This document shows, piece after piece, positions 11,793 through 26,224 of a stretch of 64,000 nucleotides of DNA. The first letter of the stretch is position 1, and each line of letters begins with the position of its first letter. A program made the position numbers and the translations under genes. The stretch is from Auanema rhodensis (lineage: Eukaryota > Nematoda > Chromadorea > Rhabditida > Rhabditidae): assembly GCA_964057225.1 (NCBI GenBank), contig CAXKVF010000089.1, positions 62,001-126,000 of the forward strand, read 5' to 3'. The notes under the pieces are model-generated. The model was not told where the DNA came from. It searched no databases and was given only the letters and a program-made list of their open reading frames with translations.

Positions 11793-13552
11793 TATGGACA
11801 TGGGGAATCTAATTTTGAAAACCGCATCTCTTTATCTTTCACGTGAAGCGAGTTACATACCAAGTGCACATCACGTGTACATTTAATTAGCATAAATTAA
11901 AGTTCACGTAAATTTCAAAGTCATGGTTACCATGAACCAATATCAATAAAATTTTGTTTTTAGACTAATATGGACATGGGGAATCTAATTTTGAAAACCG
12001 CATCTCTTTATCTTTCACGTGAAGCGAGTTACATACCAAGTACACATCACGTGTACATTTAATTAGCATAAATTAAAGTTCACGTAAATTTCAAAGTCAT
12101 GGTTACCATGCACCAATATCAATAAAAATTTGTTTTTAGACTAATATGGACATGGGGAATCTAACTTTGAAAACCGCATCTCTTTATCTTTCACGTGAAG
12201 CGAGTTACATACCAAGTGCACATCACGTGTACATTTAATTAGCATAAATTAAAGTTCACGTAAATTTCAAAGTCATGGTTACCATGAACCAATATCAATA
12301 AAAATTTGTTTTTAGACTAATATGGACATGGGGAATCTAATTTTGAAAACCGCATCTCTTTATCTTTCACGTGAAGCGAGTTACATACCAAGTGCACATC
12401 ACGTGTACATTTAATTAGCATAAATTAAAGTTCACGTAAATTTCAAAGTCATGGTTACCATGAAGCAATATCAATAAAAATTTGTTTTTAGACTAATATG
12501 GACATGGGGAATCTAATTTTGAAAACCGCATCTCTTTATCTTTCACGTGAAGGGAGTTACATACCAAGTGCACATCACGTGTACATTTAATTAGCATAAA
12601 TTAAAGTTCACGTAAATTTCAAAGTCATGGTTACCATGAACCAATATCAATAAAAATTTGTTTTTAGACTAATATGGACATGGGGAGTCTAATTTTGAAA
12701 ACCGCATCTCTTTATCTTTCACGTGAAGCGAGTTACATACCAAGTGCACATCACGTGTACATTTAATTAGCATAAATTAAAGTTCACGTAAATTTCAAAG
12801 TCATGGTTACCATGAACCAATATCAATAAAAATTTGTTTTTAGACTAATATGGACATGGGGAATCTAATTTTGAAAACCGCATCTCTTTATCTTTCACGT
12901 GAAGCGAGTTACATACCAAGTGCACATCACGTGTACATTTAATTAGCATAAATTAAAGTTCACGTAAATTTCAAAGTCATGGTTACCATGCACTAATATC
13001 AATAAAAATTTGTTTTTAGACTAATATGGACATGGGGAATCTAATTTTGAAAACCGCATCTCTTTATCTTTCACGTGAAGCGAGTTACATACCAAGTGCA
13101 CATCACGTGTACATTTAATTAGCATAAATTAAAGTTCACGTAAATTTCAAAGTCATGGTTACCATGAACCAATATCAATACAAATTTGTTTTTAGACTAA
13201 TATGGACATGGGGAATCTAATTTTGAAAACCGCATCTCTTTATCTTTCACGTGAAGCGAGTTACATACCAAGTGCACATCACGTGTACATTTAATTAGCA
13301 TAAATTAAAGTTCACGTAAATTTCAAAGTCATGGTTACCATGAACCAATATCAATAAAAATTTGTTTTTAGACTAATATGGACATGGGGAATCTAATTTT
13401 GAAAACCGCATCTCTTTATCTTTCACGTGAAGCGAGTTACATACCAAGTGCACATCACGTGTACATTTAATTAGCATAAATTAAAGTTCACGTAAATTTC
13501 AAAGTCATGGTTACCATGAAGCAATATCAATAAAAATTTGTTTTTAGACTAA
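11793..13552. repeat. 10-monomer HOR unit, copy 1 (M68-M77)
   Basis: Order: AAC/t160, CAC, c21/AAC, AAG, g57/AAC, g15/AAC, CAC, AAC/c157, AAC, AAG; 1760 bp. Private changes in this copy are a74 in M69, which breaks GTGCAC, and t146 in M74. The first four types already occur in order at M62-M65, so the unit seems to have grown out of the 21-mer domain. Confidence 0.85.
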
Positions 13553-15312
13553 TATGGACATGGGGAATCTAATTTTGAAAACCGCATCTCTTTATCTTTC
13601 ACGTGAAGCGAGTTACATACCAAGTGCACATCACGTGTACATTTAATTAGCATAAATTAAAGTTCACGTAAATTTCAAAGTCATGGTTACCATGAACCAA
13701 TATCAATAAAATTTTGTTTTTAGACTAATATGGACATGGGGAATCTAATTTTGAAAACCGCATCTCTTTATCTTTCACGTGAAGCGAGTTACATACCAAG
13801 TGCACATCACGTGTACATTTAATTAGCATAAATTAAAGTTCACGTAAATTTCAAAGTCATGGTTACCATGCACCAATATCAATAAAAATTTGTTTTTAGA
13901 CTAATATGGACATGGGGAATCTAACTTTGAAAACCGCATCTCTTTATCTTTCACGTGAAGCGAGTTACATACCAAGTGCACATCACGTGTACATTTAATT
14001 AGCATAAATTAAAGTTCACGTAAATTTCAAAGTCATGGTTACCATGAACCAATATCAATAAAAATTTGTTTTTAGACTAATATGGACATGGGGAATCTAA
14101 TTTTGAAAACCGCATCTCTTTATCTTTCACGTGAAGCGAGTTACATACCAAGTGCACATCACGTGTACATTTAATTAGCATAAATTAAAGTTCACGTAAA
14201 TTTCAAAGTCATGGTTACCATGAAGCAATATCAATAAAAATTTGTTTTTAGACTAATATGGACATGGGGAATCTAATTTTGAAAACCGCATCTCTTTATC
14301 TTTCACGTGAAGGGAGTTACATACCAAGTGCACATCACGTGTACATTTAATTAGCATAAATTAAAGTTCACGTAAATTTCAAAGTCATGGTTACCATGAA
14401 CCAATATCAATAAAAATTTGTTTTTAGACTAATATGGACATGGGGAGTCTAATTTTGAAAACCGCATCTCTTTATCTTTCACGTGAAGCGAGTTACATAC
14501 CAAGTGCACATCACGTGTACATTTAATTAGCATAAATTAAAGTTCACGTAAATTTCAAAGTCATGGTTACCATGAACCAATATCAATAAAAATTTGTTTT
14601 TAGACTAATATGGACATGGGGAATCTAATTTTGAAAACCGCATCTCTTTATCTTTCACGTGAAGCGAGTTACATACCAAGTGCACATCACGTGTACATTT
14701 AATTAGCATAAATTAAAGTTCACGTAAATTTCAAAGTCATGGTTACCATGCACCAATATCAATAAAAATTTGTTTTTAGACTAATATGGACATGGGGAAT
14801 CTAATTTTGAAAACCGCATCTCTTTATCTTTCACGTGAAGCGAGTTACATACCAAGTGCACATCACGTGTACATTTAATTAGCATAAATTAAAGTTCACG
14901 TAAATTTCAAAGTCATGGTTACCATGAACCAATATCAATACAAATTTGTTTTTAGACTAATATGGACATGGGGAATCTAATTTTGAAAACCGCATCTCTT
15001 TATCTTTCACGTGAAGCGAGTTACATACCAAGTGCACATCACGTGTACATTTAATTAGCATAAATTAAAGTTCACGTAAATTTCAAAGTCATGGTTACCA
15101 TGAACCAATATCAATAAAAATTTGTTTTTAGACTAATATGGACATGGGGAATCTAATTTTGAAAACCGCATCTCTTTATCTTTCACGTGAAGCGAGTTAC
15201 ATACCAAGTGCACATCACGTGTACATTTAATTAGCATAAATTAAAGTTCACGTAAATTTCAAAGTCATGGTTACCATGAAGCAATATCAATAAAAATTTG
15301 TTTTTAGACTAA
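13553..15312. repeat. 10-monomer HOR unit, copy 2 (M78-M87)
   Basis: This has the same ten types in the same order as 11793-13552, without the private a74 and t146 changes. It is the cleanest copy of the 1760-bp unit. Confidence 0.87.
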
Positions 15313-16016
15313 TATGGACATGGGGAATCTAATTTTGAAAACCGCATCTCTTTATCTTTCACGTGAAGCGAGTTACATACCAAGTGCACATCACGTGTAC
15401 ATTTAATTAGCATAAATTAAAGTTCACGTAAATTTCAAAGTCATGGTTACCATGAACCAATATCAATAAAAATTTGTTTTTAGACTAATATGGACATGGG
15501 GAATCTAATTTTGAAAACCGCATCTCTTTATCTTTCACGTGAAGCGAGTTACATACCAAGTGCACATCACGTGTACATTTAATTAGCATAAATTAAAGTT
15601 CACGTAAATTTCAAAGTCATGGTTACCATGAAGCAATATCAATAAAAATTTGTTTTTAGACTAATATGGACATGGGGAATCTAATTTTGAAAACCGCATC
15701 TCTTTATCTTTCACGTGAAGGGAGTTACATACCAAGTGCACATCACGTGTACATTTAATTAGCATAAATTAAAGTTCACGTAAATTTCAAAGTCATGGTT
15801 ACCATGCACCAATATCAATAAAAATTTGTATTTAGACTAATATGGACATGGGGAATCTAATTTTGAAAACCGCATCTCTTTATCTTTCACGTGAAGCGAG
15901 TTACATACCAAGTGCACATCACGTGTACATTTAATTAGCATAAATTAAAGTTCACGTAAATTTCAAAGTCATGGTTACCATGAAGCAATATCAATAAAAA
16001 TTTGTTTTTAGACTAA
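15313..16016. repeat. Four-monomer interruption between 10-mer units (M88-M91)
   Basis: Order: AAC, AAG, g57/CAC/a166, AAG. The last two repeat the hybrid junction dimer of 11441-11792. M89-M99 match M65-M75 apart from the two private changes in M69 and M74, which indicates a duplication with a 24-monomer (4224 bp) offset spanning this interruption. Confidence 0.75.
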
Positions 16017-17248
16017 TATGGACATGGGGAATCTAATTTTGAAAACCGCATCTCTTTATCTTTCACGTGAAGCGAGTTACATACCAAGTGCACATCACGT
16101 GTACATTTAATTAGCATAAATTAAAGTTCACGTAAATTTCAAAGTCATGGTTACCATGAACCAATATCAATAAAATTTTGTTTTTAGACTAATATGGACA
16201 TGGGGAATCTAATTTTGAAAACCGCATCTCTTTATCTTTCACGTGAAGCGAGTTACATACCAAGTGCACATCACGTGTACATTTAATTAGCATAAATTAA
16301 AGTTCACGTAAATTTCAAAGTCATGGTTACCATGCACCAATATCAATAAAAATTTGTTTTTAGACTAATATGGACATGGGGAATCTAACTTTGAAAACCG
16401 CATCTCTTTATCTTTCACGTGAAGCGAGTTACATACCAAGTGCACATCACGTGTACATTTAATTAGCATAAATTAAAGTTCACGTAAATTTCAAAGTCAT
16501 GGTTACCATGAACCAATATCAATAAAAATTTGTTTTTAGACTAATATGGACATGGGGAATCTAATTTTGAAAACCGCATCTCTTTATCTTTCACGTGAAG
16601 CGAGTTACATACCAAGTGCACATCACGTGTACATTTAATTAGCATAAATTAAAGTTCACGTAAATTTCAAAGTCATGGTTACCATGAAGCAATATCAATA
16701 AAAATTTGTTTTTAGACTAATATGGACATGGGGAATCTAATTTTGAAAACCGCATCTCTTTATCTTTCACGTGAAGGGAGTTACATACCAAGTGCACATC
16801 ACGTGTACATTTAATTAGCATAAATTAAAGTTCACGTAAATTTCAAAGTCATGGTTACCATGAACCAATATCAATAAAAATTTGTTTTTAGACTAATATG
16901 GACATGGGGAGTCTAATTTTGAAAACCGCATCTCTTTATCTTTCACGTGAAGCGAGTTACATACCAAGTGCACATCACGTGTACATTTAATTAGCATAAA
17001 TTAAAGTTCACGTAAATTTCAAAGTCATGGTTACCATGAACCAATATCAATAAAAATTTGTTTTTAGACTAATATGGACATGGGGAATCTAATTTTGAAA
17101 ACCGCATCTCTTTATCTTTCACGTGAAGCGAGTTACATACCAAGTGCACATCACGTGTACATTTAATTAGCATAAATTAAAGTTCACGTAAATTTCAAAG
17201 TCATGGTTACCATGCACCAATATCAATAAAAATTTGTTTTTAGACTAA
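16017..17248. repeat. 10-monomer HOR unit, copy 3, first seven monomers (M92-M98)
   Basis: Order: AAC/t160, CAC, c21/AAC, AAG, g57/AAC, g15/AAC, CAC. The unit would continue with AAC/c157, AAC, AAG. M99 does carry c157, but M100 is CAC, as in the next domain, so the two domains meet at M99. After this block t160, c21, g57 and g15 are not seen again. Confidence 0.82.
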
Positions 17249-20240
17249 TATGGACATGGGGAATCTAATTTTGAAAACCGCATCTCTTTATCTTTCACGT
17301 GAAGCGAGTTACATACCAAGTGCACATCACGTGTACATTTAATTAGCATAAATTAAAGTTCACGTAAATTTCAAAGTCATGGTTACCATGAACCAATATC
17401 AATACAAATTTGTTTTTAGACTAATATGGACATGGGGAATCTAATTTTGAAAACCGCATCTCTTTATCTTTCACGTGAAGCGAGTTACATACCAAGTGCA
17501 CATCACGTGTACATTTAATTAGCATAAATTAAAGTTCACGTAAATTTCAAAGTCATGGTTACCATGCACCAATATCAATAAAAATTTGTTTTTAGACTAA
17601 TATGGACATGGGGAATCTAATTTTGAAAACCGCATCTCTTTATCTTTCACGTGAAGCGAGTTACATACCAAGTGCACATCACGTGTACATTTAATTAGCA
17701 TAAATTAAAGTTCACGTAAATTTCAAAGTCATGGTTACCATGAAGCAATATCAATAAAAATTTGTTTTTAGACTAATATGGACATGGGGAATCTAATTTT
17801 GAAAACCGCATCTCTTTATCTTTCACGTGAAGCGAGTTACATACCAAGTGCACATCACGTGTACATTTAATTAGCATAAATTAAAGTTCACGTAAATTTC
17901 AAAGTCATGGTTACCATGAACCAATATCAATAAAAATTTGTTTTTAGACTAATATGGACATGGGGAATCTAATTTTGAAAACCGCATCTCTTTATCTTTC
18001 ATGTGAAGCGAGTTACATACCAAGTGCACATCACGTGTACATTTAATTAGCATAAATTAAAGTTCACGTAAAATTCAAAGTCATGGTTACTATGCACCAA
18101 TATCAATAAAAATTTGTTTTTAGACTAATATGGACATGGGGAATCTAATTTTAAAAACCGCATCTCTTTATCTTTTACGTGAAGCGAGTTACATACCAAG
18201 TGAACATCACGTGTACATTTAATTAGCATAAATTAAAGTTCACGTAAATTTCAAAGTCATGGTTACCATGAACCAATATCAATAAAAATTTGTTTTTAGA
18301 CTAATATGGACATGGGGAATCTAATTTTGAAAACCGCATCTCTTTATCTTTCACGTGAAGCGAGTTACATACCAAGTGCACATCACGTGTACATTTAATT
18401 AGCATAAATTAAAGTTCACGTAAATTTCAAAGTCATGGTTACCATGAACCAATATCAATAAAAATTTGTTTTTAGACTAATATGGACATGGGGAATCTAA
18501 TTTTGAAAACCGCATCTCTTTATCTTTCACGTGAAGCGAGTTACATACCAAGTGCACATCACGTGTACATTTAATTAGCATAAATTAAAGTTCACGTAAA
18601 TTTCAAAGTCATGGTTACCATGAACCAATATCAATACAAATTTGTTTTTAGACTAATATGGACATGGGGAATCTAATTTTGAAAACCGCATCTCTTTATC
18701 TTTCACGTGAAGCGAGTTACATACCAAGTGCACATCGCGTGTACATTTAATTAGCATAAATTAAAGTTCACGTAAATTTCAAAGTCATGGTTACCATGCA
18801 CCAATATCAATAAAAATTTGTTTTTAGACTAATATGGACATGGGGAATCTAATTTTGAAAACCGCATCTCTTTATCTTTCACGTGAAGCGAGTTACATAC
18901 CAAGTGCACATCACGTGTACATTTAATTAGCATAAATTAAAGTTCACGTAAATTTCAAAGTCATGGTTACCATGCACCAATATCAATAAAAATTTGTTTT
19001 TAGACTAATATGGACATGGGGAATCTAATTTTGAAAACCGCATCTCTTTATCTTTCACGTGAAGCGAGTTACATACCAAGTGCAAATTACGTGTACATTT
19101 AATTAGCATAAATTAAAGTTCACGTAAAATTCAAAGTCATGGTTACCATGCACCAATATCAATAAAAATTTGTTTTTAGACTAATATGGACATGGGGAAT
19201 CTAATTTTGAAAACCGCATCTCTTTATCTTTCACGTGAAGCGAGTTACATACCAAGTGCACATCACGTGTACATTTAATTAGCATAAATTAAAGTTCACG
19301 TAAATTTCAAAGTCATGGTTACCATGCACCAATATCAATAAAAATTTGTTTTTAGACTAATATGGACATGGGGAATCTAATTTTGAAAACCGCATCTCTT
19401 TATCTTTCACGTGAAGCGAGATACATACCAAGTGCACATCACGTGTACATTTAATTAGCATAAATTAAAGTTCACGTAAAATTCAAAGTCATGGTTACCA
19501 TGCACCAATATCAATAAAAATTTGTTTTTAGACTAATATGGACATGGGGAATCTAATTTTGAAAACCGCATCTCTTTATCTTTCACGTGAAGCGAGTTAC
19601 ATACCAAGTGCACATCACGTGTACATTTAATTAGCATAAATTAAAGTTCACGTAAATTTCAAAGTCATGGTTACCATGAACCAATATCAATAAAAATTTG
19701 TTTTTAGACTAATATGGACATGGGGAATCTAATTTTGAAAACCGCATCTCTTTATCTTTTATGTGAAGCGAGTTACATACCAAGTGCACATCACGTGTAC
19801 ATTTAATTAGCATAAATTAAAGTTCACGTAAATTTCAAAGTCATGGTTACCATGAAGCAATATCAATAAAAATTTGTTTTTAGACTAATATGGACATGGG
19901 GAATCTAATTTTGAAAACCGCATCTCTTTATCTTTCACGTGAAGCGAGTTACATACCAAGTGCACATCACGTGTACATTTAATTAGCATAAATTAAAGTT
20001 CACGTAAATTTCAAAGTCATGGTTACCATGAACCAATATCAATAAAAATTTGTTTTTAGACTAATATGGACATGGGGAATCTAATTTTGAAAACCGCATC
20101 TCTTTATCTTTCACGTGAAGCGAGTTACATACCAAGTGCACATCACGTGTACATTTAATTAGCATAAATTAAAGTTCACGTAAATTTCAAAGTCATGGTT
20201 ACCATGCACCAATATCAATAAAAATTTGTTTTTAGACTAA
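17249..20240. repeat. 17-monomer HOR unit (M99-M115)
   Basis: Order: AAC/c157, CAC, AAG, AAC, CAC with t50+a121+t139, AAC with t48, AAC, AAC/c157, g81/CAC, CAC, CAC with a77+t80+a121, CAC, CAC with a61+a121, AAC, t48+t50/AAG, AAC, CAC. It has one plain AAC (M105) more than the 16-mer at 21649. M104 is unusually divergent (a25, t48, a75), and t50 in M103 is missing from its counterparts M128 and M144. Confidence 0.82.
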
Positions 20241-21648
20241 TATGGACATGGGGAATCTAATTTTGAAAACCGCATCTCTTTATCTTTCACGTGAAGCGAG
20301 TTACATACCAAGTGCACATCACGTGTACATTTAATTAGCATAAATTAAAGTTCACGTAAATTTCAAAGTCATGGTTACCATGAACCAATATCAATACAAA
20401 TTTGTTTTTAGACTAATATGGACATGGGGAATCTAATTTTGAAAACCGCATCTCTTTATCTTTCACGTGAAGCGAGTTACATACCAAGTGCAAATTACGT
20501 GTACATTTAATTAGCATAAATTAAAGTTCACGTAAAATTCAAAGTCATGGTTACCATGCACCAATATCAATAAAAATTTGTTTTTAGACTAATATGGACA
20601 TGGGGAATCTAATTTTGAAAACCGCATCTCTTTATCTTTCACGTGAAGCGAGTTACATACCAAGTGCACATCACGTGTACATTTAATTAGCATAAATTAA
20701 AGTTCACGTAAATTTCAAAGTCATGGTTACCATGCACCAATATCAATAAAAATTTGTTTTTAGACTAATATGGACATGGGGAATCTAATTTTGAAAACCG
20801 CATCTCTTTATCTTTCACGTGAAGCGAGATACATACCAAGTGCACATCACGTGTACATTTAATTAGCATAAATTAAAGTTCACGTAAAATTCAAAGTCAT
20901 GGTTACCATGCACCAATATCAATAAAAATTTGTTTTTAGACTAATATGGACATGGGGAATCTAATTTTGAAAACCGCATCTCTTTATCTTTCACGTGAAG
21001 CGAGTTACATACCAAGTGCACATCACGTGTACATTTAATTAGCATAAATTAAAGTTCACGTAAATTTCAAAGTCATGGTTACCATGAACCAATATCAATA
21101 AAAATTTGTTTTTAGACTAATATGGACATGGGGAATCTAATTTTGAAAACCGCATCTCTTTATCTTTTATGTGAAGCGAGTTACATACCAAGTGCACATC
21201 ACGTGTACATTTAATTAGCATAAATTAAAGTTCACGTAAATTTCAAAGTCATGGTTACCATGAAGCAATATCAATAAAAATTTGTTTTTAGACTAATATG
21301 GACATGGGGAATCTAATTTTGAAAACCGCATCTCTTTATCTTTCACGTGAAGCGAGTTACATACCAAGTGCACATCACGTGTACATTTAATTAGCATAAA
21401 TTAAAGTTCACGTAAATTTCAAAGTCATGGTTACCATGAACCAATATCAATAAAAATTTGTTTTTAGACTAATATGGACATGGGGAATCTAATTTTGAAA
21501 ACCGCATCTCTTTATCTTTCACGTGAAGCGAGTTACATACCAAGTGCACATCACGTGTACATTTAATTAGCATAAATTAAAGTTCACGTAAATTTCAAAG
21601 TCATGGTTACCATGCACCAATATCAATAAAAATTTGTTTTTAGACTAA
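20241..21648. repeat. 8-monomer deletion form of the 16-mer HOR (M116-M123)
   Basis: Order: AAC/c157, CAC with a77+t80+a121, CAC, CAC with a61+a121, AAC, t48+t50/AAG, AAC, CAC. Against the 16-mer this keeps monomer 1 and monomers 10-16 and lacks monomers 2-9 (1408 bp), exactly half the unit. Confidence 0.82.
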
Positions 21649-24464
21649 TATGGACATGGGGAATCTAATTTTGAAAACCGCATCTCTTTATCTTTCACGT
21701 GAAGCGAGTTACATACCAAGTGCACATCACGTGTACATTTAATTAGCATAAATTAAAGTTCACGTAAATTTCAAAGTCATGGTTACCATGAACCAATATC
21801 AATACAAATTTGTTTTTAGACTAATATGGACATGGGGAATCTAATTTTGAAAACCGCATCTCTTTATCTTTCACGTGAAGCGAGTTACATACCAAGTGCA
21901 CATCACGTGTACATTTAATTAGCATAAATTAAAGTTCACGTAAATTTCAAAGTCATGGTTACCATGCACCAATATCAATAAAAATTTGTTTTTAGACTAA
22001 TATGGACATGGGGAATCTAATTTTGAAAACCGCATCTCTTTATCTTTCACGTGAAGCGAGTTACATACCAAGTGCACATCACGTGTACATTTAATTAGCA
22101 TAAATTAAAGTTCACGTAAATTTCAAAGTCATGGTTACCATGAAGCAATATCAATAAAAATTTGTTTTTAGACTAATATGGACATGGGGAATCTAATTTT
22201 GAAAACCGCATCTCTTTATCTTTCACGTGAAGCGAGTTACATACCAAGTGCACATCACGTGTACATTTAATTAGCATAAATTAAAGTTCACGTAAATTTC
22301 AAAGTCATGGTTACCATGAACCAATATCAATAAAAATTTGTTTTTAGACTAATATGGACATGGGGAATCTAATTTTGAAAACCGCATCTCTTTATCTTTC
22401 ACGTGAAGCGAGTTACATACCAAGTGCACATCACGTGTACATTTAATTAGCATAAATTAAAGTTCACGTAAAATTCAAAGTCATGGTTACTATGCACCAA
22501 TATCAATAAAAATTTGTTTTTAGACTAATATGGACATGGGGAATCTAATTTTGAAAACCGCATCTCTTTATCTTTTACGTGAAGCGAGTTACATACCAAG
22601 TGCACATCACGTGTACATTTAATTAGCATAAATTAAAGTTCACGTAAATTTCAAAGTCATGGTTACCATGAACCAATATCAATAAAAATTTGTTTTTAGA
22701 CTAATATGGACATGGGGAATCTAATTTTGAAAACCGCATCTCTTTATCTTTCACGTGAAGCGAGTTACATACCAAGTGCACATCACGTGTACATTTAATT
22801 AGCATAAATTAAAGTTCACGTAAATTTCAAAGTCATGGTTACCATGAACCAATATCAATACAAATTTGTTTTTAGACTAATATGGACATGGGGAATCTAA
22901 TTTTGAAAACCGCATCTCTTTATCTTTCACGTGAAGCGAGTTACATACCAAGTGCACATCGCGTGTACATTTAATTAGCATAAATTAAAGTTCACGTAAA
23001 TTTCAAAGTCATGGTTACCATGCACCAATATCAATAAAAATTTGTTTTTAGACTAATATGGACATGGGGAATCTAATTTTGAAAACCGCATCTCTTTATC
23101 TTTCACGTGAAGCGAGTTACATACCAAGTGCACATCACGTGTACATTTAATTAGCATAAATTAAAGTTCACGTAAATTTCAAAGTCATGGTTACCATGCA
23201 CCAATATCAATAAAAATTTGTTTTTAGACTAATATGGACATGGGGAATCTAATTTTGAAAACCGCATCTCTTTATCTTTCACGTGAAGCGAGTTACATAC
23301 CAAGTGCAAATTACGTGTACATTTAATTAGCATAAATTAAAGTTCACGTAAAATTCAAAGTCATGGTTACCATGCACCAATATCAATAAAAATTTGTTTT
23401 TAGACTAATATGGACATGGGGAATCTAATTTTGAAAACCGCATCTCTTTATCTTTCACGTGAAGCGAGTTACATACCAAGTGCACATCACGTGTACATTT
23501 AATTAGCATAAATTAAAGTTCACGTAAATTTCAAAGTCATGGTTACCATGCACCAATATCAATAAAAATTTGTTTTTAGACTAATATGGACATGGGGAAT
23601 CTAATTTTGAAAACCGCATCTCTTTATCTTTCACGTGAAGCGAGATACATACCAAGTGCACATCACGTGTACATTTAATTAGCATAAATTAAAGTTCACG
23701 TAAAATTCAAAGTCATGGTTACCATGCACCAATATCAATAAAAATTTGTTTTTAGACTAATATGGACATGGGGAATCTAATTTTGAAAACCGCATCTCTT
23801 TATCTTTCACGTGAAGCGAGTTACATACCAAGTGCACATCACGTGTACATTTAATTAGCATAAATTAAAGTTCACGTAAATTTCAAAGTCATGGTTACCA
23901 TGAACCAATATCAATAAAAATTTGTTTTTAGACTAATATGGACATGGGGAATCTAATTTTGAAAACCGCATCTCTTTATCTTTTATGTGAAGCGAGTTAC
24001 ATACCAAGTGCACATCACGTGTACATTTAATTAGCATAAATTAAAGTTCACGTAAATTTCAAAGTCATGGTTACCATGAAGCAATATCAATAAAAATTTG
24101 TTTTTAGACTAATATGGACATGGGGAATCTAATTTTGAAAACCGCATCTCTTTATCTTTCACGTGAAGCGAGTTACATACCAAGTGCACATCACGTGTAC
24201 ATTTAATTAGCATAAATTAAAGTTCACGTAAATTTCAAAGTCATGGTTACCATGAACCAATATCAATAAAAATTTGTTTTTAGACTAATATGGACATGGG
24301 GAATCTAATTTTGAAAACCGCATCTCTTTATCTTTCACGTGAAGCGAGTTACATACCAAGTGCACATCACGTGTACATTTAATTAGCATAAATTAAAGTT
24401 CACGTAAATTTCAAAGTCATGGTTACCATGCACCAATATCAATAAAAATTTGTTTTTAGACTAA
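21649..24464. repeat. 16-monomer HOR unit (M124-M139)
   Basis: This is the canonical form of the domain, 2816 bp: AAC/c157, CAC, AAG, AAC, CAC with a121+t139, t48/AAC, AAC/c157, g81/CAC, CAC, CAC with a77+t80+a121, CAC, CAC with a61+a121, AAC, t48+t50/AAG, AAC, CAC. The rare g81 (M131) and t139 (M128) tags are shared with the 17-mer 25 monomers upstream, so both descend from one unit. Confidence 0.85.
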
Positions 24465-26224
24465 TATGGACATGGGGAATCTAATTTTGAAAACCGCATC
24501 TCTTTATCTTTCACGTGAAGCGAGTTACATACCAAGTGCACATCACGTGTACATTTAATTAGCATAAATTAAAGTTCACGTAAATTTCAAAGTCATGGTT
24601 ACCATGAACCAATATCAATACAAATTTGTTTTTAGACTAATATGGACATGGGGAATCTAATTTTGAAAACCGCATCTCTTTATCTTTCACGTGAAGCGAG
24701 TTACATACCAAGTGCACATCACGTGTACATTTAATTAGCATAAATTAAAGTTCACGTAAATTTCAAAGTCATGGTTACCATGCACCAATATCAATAAAAA
24801 TTTGTTTTTAGACTAATATGGACATGGGGAATCTAATTTTGAAAACCGCATCTCTTTATCTTTCACGTGAAGCGAGTTACATACCAAGTGCACATCACGT
24901 GTACATTTAATTAGCATAAATTAAAGTTCACGTAAATTTCAAAGTCATGGTTACCATGAAGCAATATCAATAAAAATTTGTTTTTAGACTAATATGGACA
25001 TGGGGAATCTAATTTTGAAAACCGCATCTCTTTATCTTTCACGTGAAGCGAGTTACATACCAAGTGCACATCACGTGTACATTTAATTAGCATAAATTAA
25101 AGTTCACGTAAATTTCAAAGTCATGGTTACCATGAACCAATATCAATAAAAATTTGTTTTTAGACTAATATGGACATGGGGAATCTAATTTTGAAAACCG
25201 CATCTCTTTATCTTTCACGTGAAGCGAGTTACATACCAAGTGCACATCACGTGTACATTTAATTAGCATAAATTAAAGTTCACGTAAAATTCAAAGTCAT
25301 GGTTACTATGCACCAATATCAATAAAAATTTGTTTTTAGACTAATATGGACATGGGGAATCTAATTTTGAAAACCGCATCTCTTTATCTTTTACGTGAAG
25401 CGAGTTACATACCAAGTGCACATCACGTGTACATTTAATTAGCATAAATTAAAGTTCACGTAAATTTCAAAGTCATGGTTACCATGAACCAATATCAATA
25501 AAAATTTGTTTTTAGACTAATATGGACATGGGGAATCTAATTTTGAAAACCGCATCTCTTTATCTTTCACGTGAAGCGAGTTACATACCAAGTGCACATC
25601 ACGTGTACATTTAATTAGCATAAATTAAAGTTCACGTAAATTTCAAAGTCATGGTTACCATGAACCAATATCAATACAAATTTGTTTTTAGACTAATATG
25701 GACATGGGGAATCTAATTTTGAAAACCGCATCTCTTTATCTTTCACGTGAAGCGAGTTACATACCAAGTGCACATCACGTGTACATTTAATTAGCATAAA
25801 TTAAAGTTCACGTAAATTTCAAAGTCATGGTTACCATGCACCAATATCAATAAAAATTTGTTTTTAGACTAATATGGACATGGGGAATCTAATTTTGAAA
25901 ACCGCATCTCTTTATCTTTCACGTGAAGCGAGTGACATACCAAGTGCACATCACGTGTACATTTAATTAGCATAAATTAAAGTTCACGTAAATTTCAAAG
26001 TCATGGTTACCATGCACCAATATCAATAAAAATTTGTTTTTAGACTAATATGGACATGGGGAATCTAATTTTGAAAACCGCATCTCTTTATCTTTCACGT
26101 GAAGCGAGTTACATACCAAGTGCACATTACGTGTACATTTAATTAGCATAAATTAAAGTTCACGTAAAATTCAAAGTCATGGTTACCATGCACCAATATC
26201 AATAAAAATTTGTTTTTAGACTAA
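24465..26224. repeat. Decaying 16-mer HOR unit (M140-M149)
   Basis: M140-M146 follow the 16-mer order (AAC/c157, CAC, AAG, AAC, a121+t139/CAC, t48/AAC, AAC/c157). M147 lacks g81, M148 has a private g62, and M149 has t80+a121 without a77. The remaining five monomers of the unit are absent. M149 may preserve an earlier state from which the a77+t80 type arose. Confidence 0.75.
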
